This document shows, in pieces, positions 1 to 9,768 of a stretch of 64,000 nt of DNA (positions are counted from its first letter, which is position 1; the number at the start of each line of letters is the position of its first letter). The notes under the pieces are model-generated. The model was not told the origin of the DNA. It made no database searches and saw only the letters and a list, made by a program, of their open reading frames with translations. Where the stretch lies: contig CAKPBJ010000001.1 in NCBI GenBank assembly GCA_934140575.1, forward strand, positions 186,001-250,000, in the 5' to 3' direction. The position numbers and the translations under genes were made by a program. This DNA comes from an uncultured Bacilli bacterium (lineage in GTDB: Bacteria; Bacillota_I; Bacilli_A; RF39; UBA660).

Positions 1-145
1 CTTCATTATCTATTTCATTTATCCAACCATTCATATCACTTGCTTTTAATGTATTTATAATTTGTTCTTTTTTTGATATTAATTCATTATATTCTTCTTT
101 GGAATAAAAATTATTTGTATATGTTGTGAAATCATATTTTATCAT
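1..145 (-). CDS. pgi: Probable glucose-6-phosphate isomerase, N-terminus only (partial)
   Basis: The window opens inside a minus-strand gene, so only the first 48 codons are visible. The start is an ATG ending at 145, preceded by GGAGAG seven bases upstream. The visible peptide begins MIKYDFTTY and contains SDMNGWIN. This resembles the start of Firmicute glucose-6-phosphate isomerases, where an early Phe/Tyr-Asp-Phe/Tyr is followed by a Gly-Trp-Val/Ile motif. That enzyme interconverts glucose-6-phosphate and fructose-6-phosphate in glycolysis, and would supply the GlmS substrate. The assignment rests on short N-terminal similarity recalled from the family; the catalytic part lies outside the window. 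Confidence 0.5.
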   Translation of the reverse strand, partial: MIKYDFTTYTNNFYSKEEYNELISKKEQIINTLKASDMNGWINEIDNE

Positions 146-246
146 CTAATCACTCTCCATTCATTCTCATTATAACATTATTATTTATAAATAAAAAGTA
201 ACGTTTTTTTGTTAATCAACGTTATTTTATTTGGATATTTTTTAGA

Positions 247-723
247 CTAGTTATTTTCTTTTTTATCATTACTTTCAAAGATAATTGATTCATATATTAA
301 ATCTACTAAATGGTCGCTTGGTTGTAGATTATATTTTTTCATTATTCTGTCAAAGACATCTTGACTATATTCTAAGTTTAAATATTTATAAACAAGCTCC
401 ATATCATTATCTAATTCGCTTAGATAATCTTTTGTATATGATTCTTCTAGTAATAGTAATGGATATCCTTTAGACCATTGTTTGAATTTTTCTATTATAA
501 AATATTTATTATTTACATAAGTAAATGACTTTTTATCATACTGAATCATATTTTTTAAATCTATATTTTCTATTAGTTTATCTTCTACTCGATAATCAAA
601 TCTATCTTCTAATTGTAATCCATTTAGTTTTAAAGCACTTATTTGTGCGATAAATCCTTTATCACTTTGACTATGAGTTGGGATTATTTCTACTATTATA
701 TATTTTTTATTTTCTAGTTCCAT
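247..723 (-). CDS. Degenerate DnaQ-like 3'-5' exonuclease-fold protein
   Basis: A 158-residue protein. Residues 7-50 (YIIVEIIPT ... FIAQISALKLNG ... DRFDYRV) follow the order of the first exonuclease motif of DnaQ/RNase T-like DEDD enzymes: a hydrophobic strand, a short loop, then an I-x-I-A-A-V-K strand and a D/E-x-F strand. The metal-binding D-x-E is not preserved; it reads E-I-I. This suggests an inactive or diverged relative, or a different protein of similar fold. A longer ATG nine bases upstream (732) directly abuts the GGAG Shine-Dalgarno, so the ATG at 723 with 9-nt spacing is the better start. It appears to be a single-gene unit. Function unknown. Confidence 0.55.
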   Translation of the reverse strand: MELENKKYIIVEIIPTHSQSDKGFIAQISALKLNGLQLEDRFDYRVEDKLIENIDLKNMIQYDKKSFTYVNNKYFIIEKFKQWSKGYPLLLLEESYTKDYLSELDNDMELVYKYLNLEYSQDVFDRIMKKYNLQPSDHLVDLIYESIIFESNDKKENN

Positions 724-821
724 ATGTTTCATCTCCTTTCGATATTATAACAAAAGTATTTATAATAAGCAAAAGCAAAGTAAATTGATTAATACATTAT
801 ATTTTACTTTATTTTTATATT

Positions 822-854
822 TAAAAAATAGGAAGATTTTTTATCTTCCTATTT
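822..854 (-). terminator. Intrinsic terminator of the glucan synthase gene
   Basis: On the minus strand AAATAGGAAGA pairs with TCTTCCTATTT across a short A-rich loop and is followed by a U run. It overlaps the stop codon of the upstream giant gene. Confidence 0.85.
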
Positions 855-3800
855 AATAGTAAGTTTTATTTCATGAACTTTAGAGTCGTTTTCTAATTTT
901 ATATAATTATTTAATTGATTTTTTCCATCTAATTTTAGTTCTTCTTTTTTAGATTTCTTTACTTCAATATTATATTTTGTATCTTTATATGTATATGTTG
1001 CGGTAAATCCGTCCCAAGCTATTGGTATTCTTGGGTCTAATTTTAATTTATCGCCATGTCTTTGTATTCCTAAAATATTTTCTATTCCGACTCTATAGAA
1101 CCATCCAGCAGATCCTGTGTACCATGACCAACCTCCTCGTGCTGGGAAAGCAGGTGATGAATAAATATCTGCGGCTATAACATACGGTTCGTCTCTATAA
1201 ACTTCTACATTTTCATGTTTTTTAGTTCTATTTATTGGATTTATCATTTGATAGTATCGATAAGCTCTATCATGATATCCGGCTTTTATTAAAGCTATTA
1301 AGTACCAAGACACTGAATGTGTATATTGTCCACCGTTTTCTCTTATACCCTTTGGATAATTCATAATATATCCTGGTGTATTTAATGATTTTCGGAAAGC
1401 TGGTGTTAGTAATTTAACAATCTTTTTGTCATCGTCTACTAATTGTTCTTCAACTGCTGTGATAACTTTTTCTCTTCTTTCTTTTGAAGCTACTCCACTG
1501 ATTATTGAGAAGCTTTGTGAGATAAGATCTATTTTACATTCACTATTTTCTTGGCTTCCTAATTTATCACCATTATCGAAGTAAGCTCTTAAATAATACT
1601 CGCCATCCCAAGCTTTTTTATTTAAATTTTCTTTTAGACTTTCATTAAACTTCAAATACTTTTCTGTATCAAAATCACTATTGTATTTTTTCATTGTTTT
1701 TGTGAAAAGGTCTATAACATTATATAAGAATAATCCTAGCCAAACACTTTCACCTTTTCCTTTAATACCTACTCTATTCATTCCATCATTCCAGTCTCCA
1801 CCACCCATTAATGGTAGTTTGTGGCGACCAAGAGAATTCATTGATAGAGATAGTGACTTTAGACAGTGTTCTAATAAAGTGTCTTGTTTTTCTGAATAAT
1901 TAAAGGTAATTCCTTTTTCGTGTTCATAGTCACTTAATTGTTCTCCTACAACATATGGAACTTTTTCTTCTAGTATTTCATAATCTTCAGTTATATCTAT
2001 ATATGTTGTAGTTGCATATACTAACCATAAATAATCATCTTTATATCTACTTCTTAGACCAAAGTGATTCTTTTCATGCCACCAATGTAGTACGTCTCCT
2101 TCTTCAAACTGATGAGCAGCATTTATTAAAATTTGCCTTCTAGTTTGTTCTGGATTTACAATGGCTATATTCATTGAATCTTGGAGTTGGTCTCTATAAC
2201 CAAAAGCTCCACTTACTTGGTAGAATCCTGCTCGAGCTAATATTCTTGATGAAATTGTCTGATATAAGTACCAACCATTTGCAACATAATCAAAACTTGC
2301 ATCTGGAGTATCTACTTGAATTGTTCCAAGAGTTTTATTCCAGTAATCTTTTACATCTTTTAATTCTTTTTTACAATTTTGAACATTAGTATATTTTTCT
2401 ATGAGTTCCATGTTTTCTTTGTCACTGTAACTACATCCTAAAACGAATACAAATGTTTTCTCTTCTTCTTTATCAAGCTGTAAATTAAATGAAATATTTT
2501 TAACAAGCATTTTATCGCATGTTGCTGCTTCTATTTTTTCTGATGATGACATAAATACATTTACGTCACTATAATTAATACTATAAACATTTCTCATTTT
2601 TAGATAATTATCTTCACCCATAAATTCTGATAAAATATGTCTTGTTGTCTTTTCTTCAAAATTTCCAAAAGTTGGGTTCATCCAAAATTCGATGTTTGAA
2701 TTCTTCTTTTTGTTCGTTTTATTTTTTAGTTTCATTAGATAAATCTTAACTGTATCTTCGCAAGCAACAAATTCAGTTATTTCGTGAGAATAATCTTCTG
2801 TTTCACTTTCAAGTATTGTATATCCAAATCCATGGGTACATTTTTCTGGATCAAATTGTTTGCCATCAAACTTAAATCCTTCGCTCTTATCATTTAAAAC
2901 CATTTCATTTGTCCATGAGGTAATCTTAAATTCGCCAGAATTATAAGCATATGTATAACCACAACCATTATTTGTAACAATTGTTCCAAAGTTTTTATTA
3001 GCAATTATATTAGACCATGGTGTTGGTGTATCTTTATTATAAATTACATATTCTTTTCCTTTGTTTTTAAAACCACCATATCCATTATCAAATGTTAATT
3101 TTTCATGATGATCATATTTAATGTTTTCTTCTAGTTTTGGTTTAACATACTCTACTGCGGTATTTTTTCTTTGAAGTTCTTCTACTGTTTCTTTTAGACC
3201 GATATGTTTTTCAATTATAAAGTGAATTCTTGGAACCATATTAAGTAGACTTCTATCTTCTCTTGTAATATTATTTGAATCAATTACTGTGACTGTTCCT
3301 GGTGTGTGATAGAAACTATTTAGTGTATACATTTTATATAGTTCTTCATCTATTTCTTCTTTTATTAGTTTTGCAGAATTGCCATTTTCATTATTTATTA
3401 TTATTAAGTCTACAAATATAGATTTATTTTTATAATATTCAAATGCTTTTAGAATATCTGTTATAAAACTAATATCACTAATATCATCTATTTCTACTGA
3501 AATGATAGGTCTATCTCCACTTACTCCAAACTTCCAAAGTCCAGATTGACCTAGGGCATTTCTTCTTAATAGGTCCATTCTTTCTTCATTAACAGATAGT
3601 TTTGTTGTTTGATATAAGTAATTTAACATGATGTTATAAGTACGCATGTTTTCTCCACTTATATTCATGTTCTTTGTATCTATTACATTCATTAATGTAG
3701 ATATTTTGAATTCTTTTTCTAGTGCTTTTTCATTATTATAATGTCTAATGATATCTTTGATTTGTTCTGTACTTCTTCCAAATCCTATTACTAAGTACAC

Positions 3801-6800
3801 TGTTGCGGAGTCATTTGCTTTTACTACAACTTTATTTCTTAATGAGAGAATTGGGTCAAGATTGTCTCCAGTATAGTTTGATAATTCTTTATTTAAACCA
3901 ACAGATTCTGATAATTCTTTATTTCTTCCAATGAAGTTTTCTCTTTCTGTTTCATATGTAAATTTGTCTTCTCCATCTTCAATTATCATTCTTGTTGCCA
4001 TATAACTGTTGATGTCTGAATCTCCTCTATTTTTTCTTTTGGCGATTAATGTATTTGTTTGTTCATCATATTCAGTTGAGATAAACATATTATTAAATAC
4101 TTTGTGAGAAACATCATCCATATTTTCTGAAAGAATTGGTTCTGTATAACTAGTAAGTTCTAGTTCTTTATCATATTCTGTTTCATTTTTAAACGTTATT
4201 TTTCTAATTTCAGCATGATAATCTTTACATACAACTATTTCTGTTTTTGTTGATATTCCAGCATCTCTTCTTAAAAATTTAATCTTATCTGATGCGAATA
4301 CCACTTCATATTTATCAGGTTTGTTATTCATTGGAGAGTATGTATTACTCCAAATATATTTTGTTTTTGTATCTTTTATAAATAAGAATATACCATAGTT
4401 TTGTTCTGTCACTTTTCTGTATCTATTTAATTGAAGTGTTCTATATCTTGAGAAACTATCTCCTCTATCATTCATGATAAGTGAATATTTCTTGTTAGAT
4501 AGAACAGACATTTCTGGTAAGTATGAAATATAGTCAAATGCTCTAATGTCATTTTCAATTCTCTCTTTACTATAATTATACTTTTTATAGTCTGCCATTT
4601 TCATATCAATACTTGAACGTATTTGTACTTTTTCTTTTAGAAGAATTTCAAATGTTTTTATATTGATATCTTCATGGAATAGTTCTTGAATTATGCCTTG
4701 TTTTAAGTAGTTAGTCATTCCAATCAAACTCATTCCTTGATGGTGAGCAAAATAGGCTCTAACTATACCCTTATTTTCATAATCATATGATTCATATAAA
4801 CCATAGTCTGAATACATGTCTAATTTTTTGAATTTTTTAATGTTTTCATAGACATCTTCTGGGAATAATTCCATTGCCATAAGTGATGAATATGGTGATA
4901 TAACAATTCTATTATCTTTTTCTTCTTTTGCTTTTAAATATGGTGTTGAGAAGGCTCTATATTTATAATTTAGACAATTGTCTAACTCATTATATGCTGA
5001 TTCTGATACTCCCCAAGGTAATTTACTATCAACTGATTCTATGTATTCTTTTTGGCACATATGAGCAAAATTATATGTTTCATCTAATAGTGTATTTGGA
5101 TAATTTTTCATAAATAAGAATGGCATATAATATTCAAATGCTGTTCCACTCCATGAAATAAGTCCTTTTTTACCTTTATATGTTGTAAGGGATTTATCAA
5201 GGCACATCCAATGTTTGCTTGGTGCATCATTTAAAGCGATTGCGACGAATGAAGTTAAGCGTGACTCACTTGCAAATTTATTATAGTTATAAATTGATAA
5301 TTTTCCTTCATCTTCATCATAACCAATACTGAAGACATCTCTTTTTGTATATAATTTTTTGAAATTAGTATTTTTGATTAACTTTTCACATAATTTTATT
5401 GTTTTCTCATCAGCATTTTCTTTTCTTAAAAATTCTTTTGTAACGATTAAACATGATACTAAATTTCCTGAATCTATTGTTGAGATAAAGCTTGGATAAA
5501 TTGCTTTTTTAGATTTTATATCATACCAGTTATATAAATGACCATGCCATTTTTTTAGGCTATCTATTGTTTCTAGTATATTTGTAAGTAAGTTTATGGC
5601 TTTTTCTTTATCAATAAATTCCAGTTCATAGGCACTAATTATTGATGTTAGAGAAAAACCTATTCCAGTTGGTGATGTTCTACTGTCTAGTTTCTTTTCT
5701 CTATTTTCTTGGTAATTATCTGGTATTAAATAATTATTTTCGCTTGTTAAGTTATCCTCAAAGTATTTCCAAGTTCTTTTAGCTAGTTCTTTTATTTCAT
5801 CTACTTTTTCTTCTTTTAAAGCAATTTCGTGATGATCTATATCTTTGCTTACTAGATATAAAACAAATGGCGCACTAATAAATACTAAAGCTATTATGAA
5901 TGCTATGTAATTTTTTGAAATTACTCCAATTACTATAAAGATAATTGCAGTAATAAAATTAAAAGTAAAGTTCTTTATATAATTTTTTAGACTTCCATTT
6001 ACTGTTTTTTCTACTTCTTCGGCTGTTATCCAGTTAAGTAAGTTTTTATGACTATAGAATAGTCTATATAGTGTTCTAAAGAATGCATCCATATATAATT
6101 TTGAATAATATGGAATAGTTGCAAATACTATATAAGATCTTAGAAAAATACTTTTTCCTCCATGATAAATATTTTTATAGTAAATTTCTTTTTGATCTTT
6201 ATTTTTTTTGTACATTTTACTTTTTAAGAAGAATAATATTGAGATTGCTATTTCTAAAACTACTAGTCCAATCCATAAATATGGATTTTTTGATATGAAT
6301 GCTAATAATAGTATTAGAAGTAACATTGGATTAAGGAACATTCTAAAGATATTATCGAATATTTTAAATTTTCCTAATATTGTGATTGGATTTTTAATTT
6401 GTTTATTTTCTTTATTTGGTACTTTATTTAATAACCAATTTATTATTTGTGTATCTCCTCTTGCCCATCTATGTTGTCTTGTTACGTCGATTAAGAATTT
6501 TGATGGAAAGTCGTCTAGGAATTCTATGTCTGAAACATATCCACATCTTATGTAATTACCTTCTAATAAATCGTGTGAAAGTATTAAATTATCTGGAAAT
6601 GTTTGATCTAGAACTTTATTAAATACTTTTAAGTCATAGATTCCTTTTCCAACGAAGCTTCCTTCTCCAAATGTGTCTTGATATACGTTTGGAACAACTG
6701 ATGAGTAAGCATCAAATCCTCCAACACCGGCGAATACTTGGCTATATACGCTTTTATTAGTTGCTTCTATGTCTACGCCTACTCTTGGTTGCATTATTCC

Positions 6801-8471
6801 ATATCCATTAATTACTTTTGTTCCTTCTTTATTTAGAACTGGTGTGTTTAATGGATGAGCCATTGCTCCTACTAAGTTTAGTGCTGAATTTAATACTAAT
6901 TTTGTATCAGTGTCTAGCGTTATTACATATTTTATATGTAGTTTATTATTATGTAACATATTTACATTGAAATATTTTTTTTCATCAAGCTCTTCACCTA
7001 ATAATATTTTATTAAATTGAAGTAAAGCTCCTCTTTTTCTTTCATATCCTAAGTATTGATTTTCTTTTTCATTCCAAAGTCTTTTACGATATATAAAGAA
7101 GAAAATGTCTTTTTTATACTTTTCATTTAACCTTTTAGCGTATTCTTCTCCATACTCAGATACTTCTTTATCAAATGGTGCTATTTCTTCATTTAAGGCC
7201 TTTACATCTCCTAATAATGTAAAGTATAAATTATCTGATTTATTTATTAAGTAATATGACTCTAATGTATCAAACATTGTTTTTACTTTTTCTTTGCTTG
7301 CGACTATTGTTGGTATTACTACCATTGTTCTAGACTCTTCTGGTATACCTTTTGAGTAATCTAGTTTTGGTATAACACTTGTAGGTACAGTCTTAATTAA
7401 TATTTCTTGTAATAATTGACTAATTAACTGGCATATTGGGACAAATAAAATTATAAAGCCTAGTATTCTTGGTCTTATGAAATAGTTTGAAGCGAAGAAC
7501 GCAATTGTTCCACTTATTAATACTAGTGCTAAAATATATAATATAACTTTATAAGTACTTTTCTTTTCTTTAAATAATTTAAAACCAATATGTTCATCTG
7601 ATTCAAATATCTTTTCAAGATAAGTATATTCATCTACATGATTCTTTTTTGCTAGAGATAATAATTTGTTTCTATAAAGAATTTTAGATGACTCAGTCAT
7701 TTTTTTATATATTGGATCAGTTAATAATTTTTTCTCTGTTTTTGAAACTTTTTCATATATATCTTCTGTAGAAAATTCAAAGAACTCTTTTAAGTCATTA
7801 AATATATTAGCTATTAAAACATTATTATCTATTTTATTTTGAAATTCTTCATTAATAATATCTTTTAGGCTTAATTCTTTTTCTTTTAAATATTCATTTA
7901 ATGATTTAAACAATTTGCTTGATTTATTTACTTTATATAGTTGATTATTTATTTCAAAAATATAGTGTGTATTATTTTGTGGAGTGAAATCTTCTGAAAT
8001 AAATGAATCGAGTGTTAATTCATTTGACGATTCAATTATTTTAGAGACATCTTCTTTATCTACTATTTTTTTATATTCTTCTCTACATAAATCATTTAGT
8101 CTATCAATATAAATAATTATAAGTGTTGGAATTATCATCCCTAATTCTTTATATGTAAATACTCTATTTGTATCTTTTTGATAGGTTTTTAACTCATCAG
8201 TTAAATATTTAAAATTTATATCATAATTCTTTTTATTGGCTATTGCTTTTAAAAAGTAATAATTTTCTTCTAATGTTTTTATGTTCTTTTTAAGACCACT
8301 TTTTTGACTATAAATATTATTTTTATGTTCAGCTAAAATATAATAGTTATCAATTAACCACTCATTTGTTATATCTACTTGTTCATGTTTTTTTGTTTTA
8401 GCAACTAAATAATTATAATATTCTGTTATGTCTTTAAAATTGTTTTTAAATTTTTTTAATATATTTGCCAT
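849..8471 (-). CDS. Cyclic beta-1,2-glucan synthase-like protein (GT84/glycoamylase-like/GH94)
   Basis: About 2540 residues, in the size range of NdvB/ChvB-type cyclic beta-glucan synthases. Order of parts: an N-terminal helical region; two membrane segments near 310-358; a GT2-fold/GT84 glycosyltransferase with TLDTDT near 520 and a Q-x-x-RW-type motif (QHRWARGD) near 670; a membrane cluster at about 715-870; a glycoamylase-like (PF10091) domain at about 925-1350 with GVSESAY near 1155 and AHHQGMSL near 1245; then GH94-type C-terminal domains with GGGDWNDGMN near 2228 carrying the expected catalytic Asp. By family precedent it polymerises UDP-glucose at the membrane, the middle domain cyclises, and the GH94 part trims by phosphorolysis. 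The product linkage is inferred. The ATG at 8477 lies only 3 nt from AGGAG; the ATG at 8471 (9 nt) is preferred. An extended -10 (TGATATAAT) lies near 8492-8500. It is monocistronic with its own terminator. Confidence 0.85.
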   Translation of the reverse strand: MANILKKFKNNFKDITEYYNYLVAKTKKHEQVDITNEWLIDNYYILAEHKNNIYSQKSGLKKNIKTLEENYYFLKAIANKKNYDINFKYLTDELKTYQKDTNRVFTYKELGMIIPTLIIIYIDRLNDLCREEYKKIVDKEDVSKIIESSNELTLDSFISEDFTPQNNTHYIFEINNQLYKVNKSSKLFKSLNEYLKEKELSLKDIINEEFQNKIDNNVLIANIFNDLKEFFEFSTEDIYEKVSKTEKKLLTDPIYKKMTESSKILYRNKLLSLAKKNHVDEYTYLEKIFESDEHIGFKLFKEKKSTYKVILYILALVLISGTIAFFASNYFIRPRILGFIILFVPICQLISQLLQEILIKTVPTSVIPKLDYSKGIPEESRTMVVIPTIVASKEKVKTMFDTLESYYLINKSDNLYFTLLGDVKALNEEIAPFDKEVSEYGEEYAKRLNEKYKKDIFFFIYRKRLWNEKENQYLGYERKRGALLQFNKILLGEELDEKKYFNVNMLHNNKLHIKYVITLDTDTKLVLNSALNLVGAMAHPLNTPVLNKEGTKVINGYGIMQPRVGVDIEATNKSVYSQVFAGVGGFDAYSSVVPNVYQDTFGEGSFVGKGIYDLKVFNKVLDQTFPDNLILSHDLLEGNYIRCGYVSDIEFLDDFPSKFLIDVTRQHRWARGDTQIINWLLNKVPNKENKQIKNPITILGKFKIFDNIFRMFLNPMLLLILLLAFISKNPYLWIGLVVLEIAISILFFLKSKMYKKNKDQKEIYYKNIYHGGKSIFLRSYIVFATIPYYSKLYMDAFFRTLYRLFYSHKNLLNWITAEEVEKTVNGSLKNYIKNFTFNFITAIIFIVIGVISKNYIAFIIALVFISAPFVLYLVSKDIDHHEIALKEEKVDEIKELAKRTWKYFEDNLTSENNYLIPDNYQENREKKLDSRTSPTGIGFSLTSIISAYELEFIDKEKAINLLTNILETIDSLKKWHGHLYNWYDIKSKKAIYPSFISTIDSGNLVSCLIVTKEFLRKENADEKTIKLCEKLIKNTNFKKLYTKRDVFSIGYDEDEGKLSIYNYNKFASESRLTSFVAIALNDAPSKHWMCLDKSLTTYKGKKGLISWSGTAFEYYMPFLFMKNYPNTLLDETYNFAHMCQKEYIESVDSKLPWGVSESAYNELDNCLNYKYRAFSTPYLKAKEEKDNRIVISPYSSLMAMELFPEDVYENIKKFKKLDMYSDYGLYESYDYENKGIVRAYFAHHQGMSLIGMTNYLKQGIIQELFHEDINIKTFEILLKEKVQIRSSIDMKMADYKKYNYSKERIENDIRAFDYISYLPEMSVLSNKKYSLIMNDRGDSFSRYRTLQLNRYRKVTEQNYGIFLFIKDTKTKYIWSNTYSPMNNKPDKYEVVFASDKIKFLRRDAGISTKTEIVVCKDYHAEIRKITFKNETEYDKELELTSYTEPILSENMDDVSHKVFNNMFISTEYDEQTNTLIAKRKNRGDSDINSYMATRMIIEDGEDKFTYETERENFIGRNKELSESVGLNKELSNYTGDNLDPILSLRNKVVVKANDSATVYLVIGFGRSTEQIKDIIRHYNNEKALEKEFKISTLMNVIDTKNMNISGENMRTYNIMLNYLYQTTKLSVNEERMDLLRRNALGQSGLWKFGVSGDRPIISVEIDDISDISFITDILKAFEYYKNKSIFVDLIIINNENGNSAKLIKEEIDEELYKMYTLNSFYHTPGTVTVIDSNNITREDRSLLNMVPRIHFIIEKHIGLKETVEELQRKNTAVEYVKPKLEENIKYDHHEKLTFDNGYGGFKNKGKEYVIYNKDTPTPWSNIIANKNFGTIVTNNGCGYTYAYNSGEFKITSWTNEMVLNDKSEGFKFDGKQFDPEKCTHGFGYTILESETEDYSHEITEFVACEDTVKIYLMKLKNKTNKKKNSNIEFWMNPTFGNFEEKTTRHILSEFMGEDNYLKMRNVYSINYSDVNVFMSSSEKIEAATCDKMLVKNISFNLQLDKEEEKTFVFVLGCSYSDKENMELIEKYTNVQNCKKELKDVKDYWNKTLGTIQVDTPDASFDYVANGWYLYQTISSRILARAGFYQVSGAFGYRDQLQDSMNIAIVNPEQTRRQILINAAHQFEEGDVLHWWHEKNHFGLRSRYKDDYLWLVYATTTYIDITEDYEILEEKVPYVVGEQLSDYEHEKGITFNYSEKQDTLLEHCLKSLSLSMNSLGRHKLPLMGGGDWNDGMNRVGIKGKGESVWLGLFLYNVIDLFTKTMKKYNSDFDTEKYLKFNESLKENLNKKAWDGEYYLRAYFDNGDKLGSQENSECKIDLISQSFSIISGVASKERREKVITAVEEQLVDDDKKIVKLLTPAFRKSLNTPGYIMNYPKGIRENGGQYTHSVSWYLIALIKAGYHDRAYRYYQMINPINRTKKHENVEVYRDEPYVIAADIYSSPAFPARGGWSWYTGSAGWFYRVGIENILGIQRHGDKLKLDPRIPIAWDGFTATYTYKDTKYNIEVKKSKKEELKLDGKNQLNNYIKLENDSKVHEIKLTIK

Positions 8472-8545
8472 CTTCATACACTCCTATATGGATTATATCA
8501 TAATTTGTAAAGATGTACTAGATGATAAGTTGTCTTTTAGAGCAC

Positions 8546-8568
8546 AAAAAAACTCGATTTCTCGAGTT
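8546..8568 (-). terminator. Terminator after tRNA-Ser
   Basis: AACTCGA and TCGAGTT form a stem with a 4-nt loop, followed on the minus strand by seven Us. It lies just downstream of tRNA-Ser. Confidence 0.85.
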
Positions 8569-8578
8569 AATTTCTTAA

Positions 8579-8669
8579 TGGCGGAGTAGGAGAGATTTGA
8601 ACTCTCGCGCCAGTTGCCCGACCTACACCCTTAGCAGGGGCGCCTCTTCAGCCTCTTGAGTACTACTCC
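8579..8669 (-). tRNA. tRNA-Ser (GCT)
   Basis: On the minus strand GGAGTAG pairs with CTACTCC, followed by discriminator G and encoded CCA. The anticodon loop CTGCTAA gives GCT. A long class II variable arm is present and the T-loop reads GTTCAAATC. It is transcribed on the same strand as, and downstream of, the WXG100-like pair. Confidence 0.95.
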
Positions 8670-8736
8670 ATTTCCTCATTTTGCGTCCGCATATATATTA
8701 TTACATGATAGATACAAAAAAGTCAACAGAAAATTA

Positions 8737-9018
8737 TTAGTCTTCTTCTGTTTTTGTAATTATTTTCAAATAATTTTCTAAATTAGTTGCCTGTTCTTCG
8801 AACATGTTAATATATGTTGGAACTTTTTCTGATAAGTCACTCCACTTTTCTTTATAATTAGTTGCGGATGCTCCATCCCAGATACCCTGCCCTGTTGCAA
8901 CATTATCTGTAATTAAATTATCAATACCTTGAAGATTTGATCTTACATTGTCAGATAGCACTTTTATATTATTAATTGTCTTCTCTACTTCTTGAAAATT
9001 AATTTTGTTACTTGGCAT
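8737..9018 (-). CDS. WXG100-family (ESAT-6-like) small protein
   Basis: A 93-residue all-helical protein with a central W-x-G turn (W47-D48-G49 in GIWDGASATNY), the hallmark of WXG100 helical hairpins exported by type VII secretion systems. The C-terminal helix ends in acidic residues. The ATG at 9018 follows GAGGTGAT by four bases. An extended reading frame to 9051 would overlap the preceding gene and lacks a ribosome site. It sits 13 bases downstream of a second WXG100-sized gene, consistent with a cotranslated heterodimer. No EssC/FtsK-type ATPase is present in the window, so the secretion route is unseen. A structural or cytosolic role cannot be excluded. Confidence 0.75.
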   Translation of the reverse strand: MPSNKINFQEVEKTINNIKVLSDNVRSNLQGIDNLITDNVATGQGIWDGASATNYKEKWSDLSEKVPTYINMFEEQATNLENYLKIITKTEED

Positions 9019-9031
9019 TTTTATCACCTCT

Positions 9032-9331
9032 CTAGAAAAAACTATCTTCAATTGATTCTGTTGAATTTTTTAATTCTTCTATTTTTAATTCTAATGTATT
9101 TATAAAAGATTCCATCATTGATGTTACATTATTTAATTCTGGAAGTTTAGAAATAAATTTTTCTTTATATAATGAATAAACATTACTTTCATCCGTTTGC
9201 ATATTTACTTCAAGTATATCAATTTCTTTTACTAGTTTTTCTAGTGAATCTTTATAATTGTTTTTATATTTTACTGCAGTATCTAAAATATTTTGCATTT
9301 CTTCTAATGAGTAAGCTAATGTATCTGGCAT
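9032..9331 (-). CDS. WXG100-like partner protein lacking the WXG motif
   Basis: 99 residues with two predicted amphipathic helices separated near MQTDESNVYS, the spot where WXG100 proteins carry their W-x-G. Length and helix layout match the neighbour at 8737, and the two genes form an operon from one promoter (9357-9385). WXG100-type partners often occur as pairs in which only one keeps the motif, so a heterodimer is the simplest reading. The start is the ATG at 9331, ten bases after AAAGGA; an upstream in-frame GTG is less well placed. There is no signal peptide or membrane segment. The function beyond pairing is unknown. Confidence 0.6.
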   Translation of the reverse strand: MPDTLAYSLEEMQNILDTAVKYKNNYKDSLEKLVKEIDILEVNMQTDESNVYSLYKEKFISKLPELNNVTSMMESFINTLELKIEELKNSTESIEDSFF

Positions 9332-9356
9332 AAGTAACACATCCTTTATAAGTTTG

Positions 9357-9385
9357 ATTTTACTATGTTGGTTTTATAATGTCAA
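9357..9385 (-). promoter_or_regulatory. Sigma-A-type promoter of the WXG100-like operon
   Basis: The minus strand shows TTGACA (9380-9385), a 17-nt spacer and TAAAAT (9357-9362), upstream of the ATG at 9331. Confidence 0.75.
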
Positions 9386-9403
9386 ACTAAGTTTTTGTAA
9401 AAC

Positions 9404-9425
9404 AAAAAAATCCCAAATGGGATTT
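9404..9425 (-). terminator. Terminator of the tRNA-Ile/Asn/Glu unit
   Basis: AAATCCC-ATTT-GGGATTT stem followed by a U run on the minus strand, just after tRNA-Glu. Confidence 0.85.
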
Positions 9426-9436
9426 ATATTTAATTT

Positions 9437-9513
9437 TGGTGACGAGTACGGAATTCGAATCCGTGAATGCTGCCGTGAAAGGGCAGTGTGTTAAGCCACT
9501 TCACCAACTCGCC
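9437..9513 (-). tRNA. tRNA-Glu (TTC)
   Basis: Cloverleaf on the minus strand: acceptor GGCGAGT with ACTCGTC (one G-U), discriminator A and encoded CCA. The anticodon loop CTTTCAC gives TTC and the T-loop is TTCGAAT. Last of a three-tRNA unit. Confidence 0.95.
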
Positions 9514-9516
9514 ATC

Positions 9517-9593
9517 TGGCGCCCCAACTAGGACTTGAACCTAGGACCCCTTGATTAACAGTCAAGTGCTCTAACCAACTGAGCTATTGAGGC
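9517..9593 (-). tRNA. tRNA-Asn (GTT)
   Basis: Acceptor GCCTCAA pairs with TTGGGGC, followed by discriminator G and encoded CCA. The anticodon loop CTGTTAA gives GTT, with canonical D-arm TAGCTCAGTTGG. It lies three bases from tRNA-Glu. Confidence 0.95.
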
Positions 9594-9598
9594 ATTTC

Positions 9599-9675
<77 letters not shown>

Positions 9676-9768
9676 ATGTATTTAAGTTTACTATATTATC
9701 AGTTGTTTTGCAAGAAAAAATTTAATTTTTTTTGCTGGGAACAAATTCCTTTTCTCAACTGCATTTAT

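Noticed and set aside
8737..9051. Longer start for the WXG100 protein (104 residues)
   Set aside because: The extension has no ribosome site and overlaps the preceding gene; the ATG at 9018 follows GAGGTGAT.
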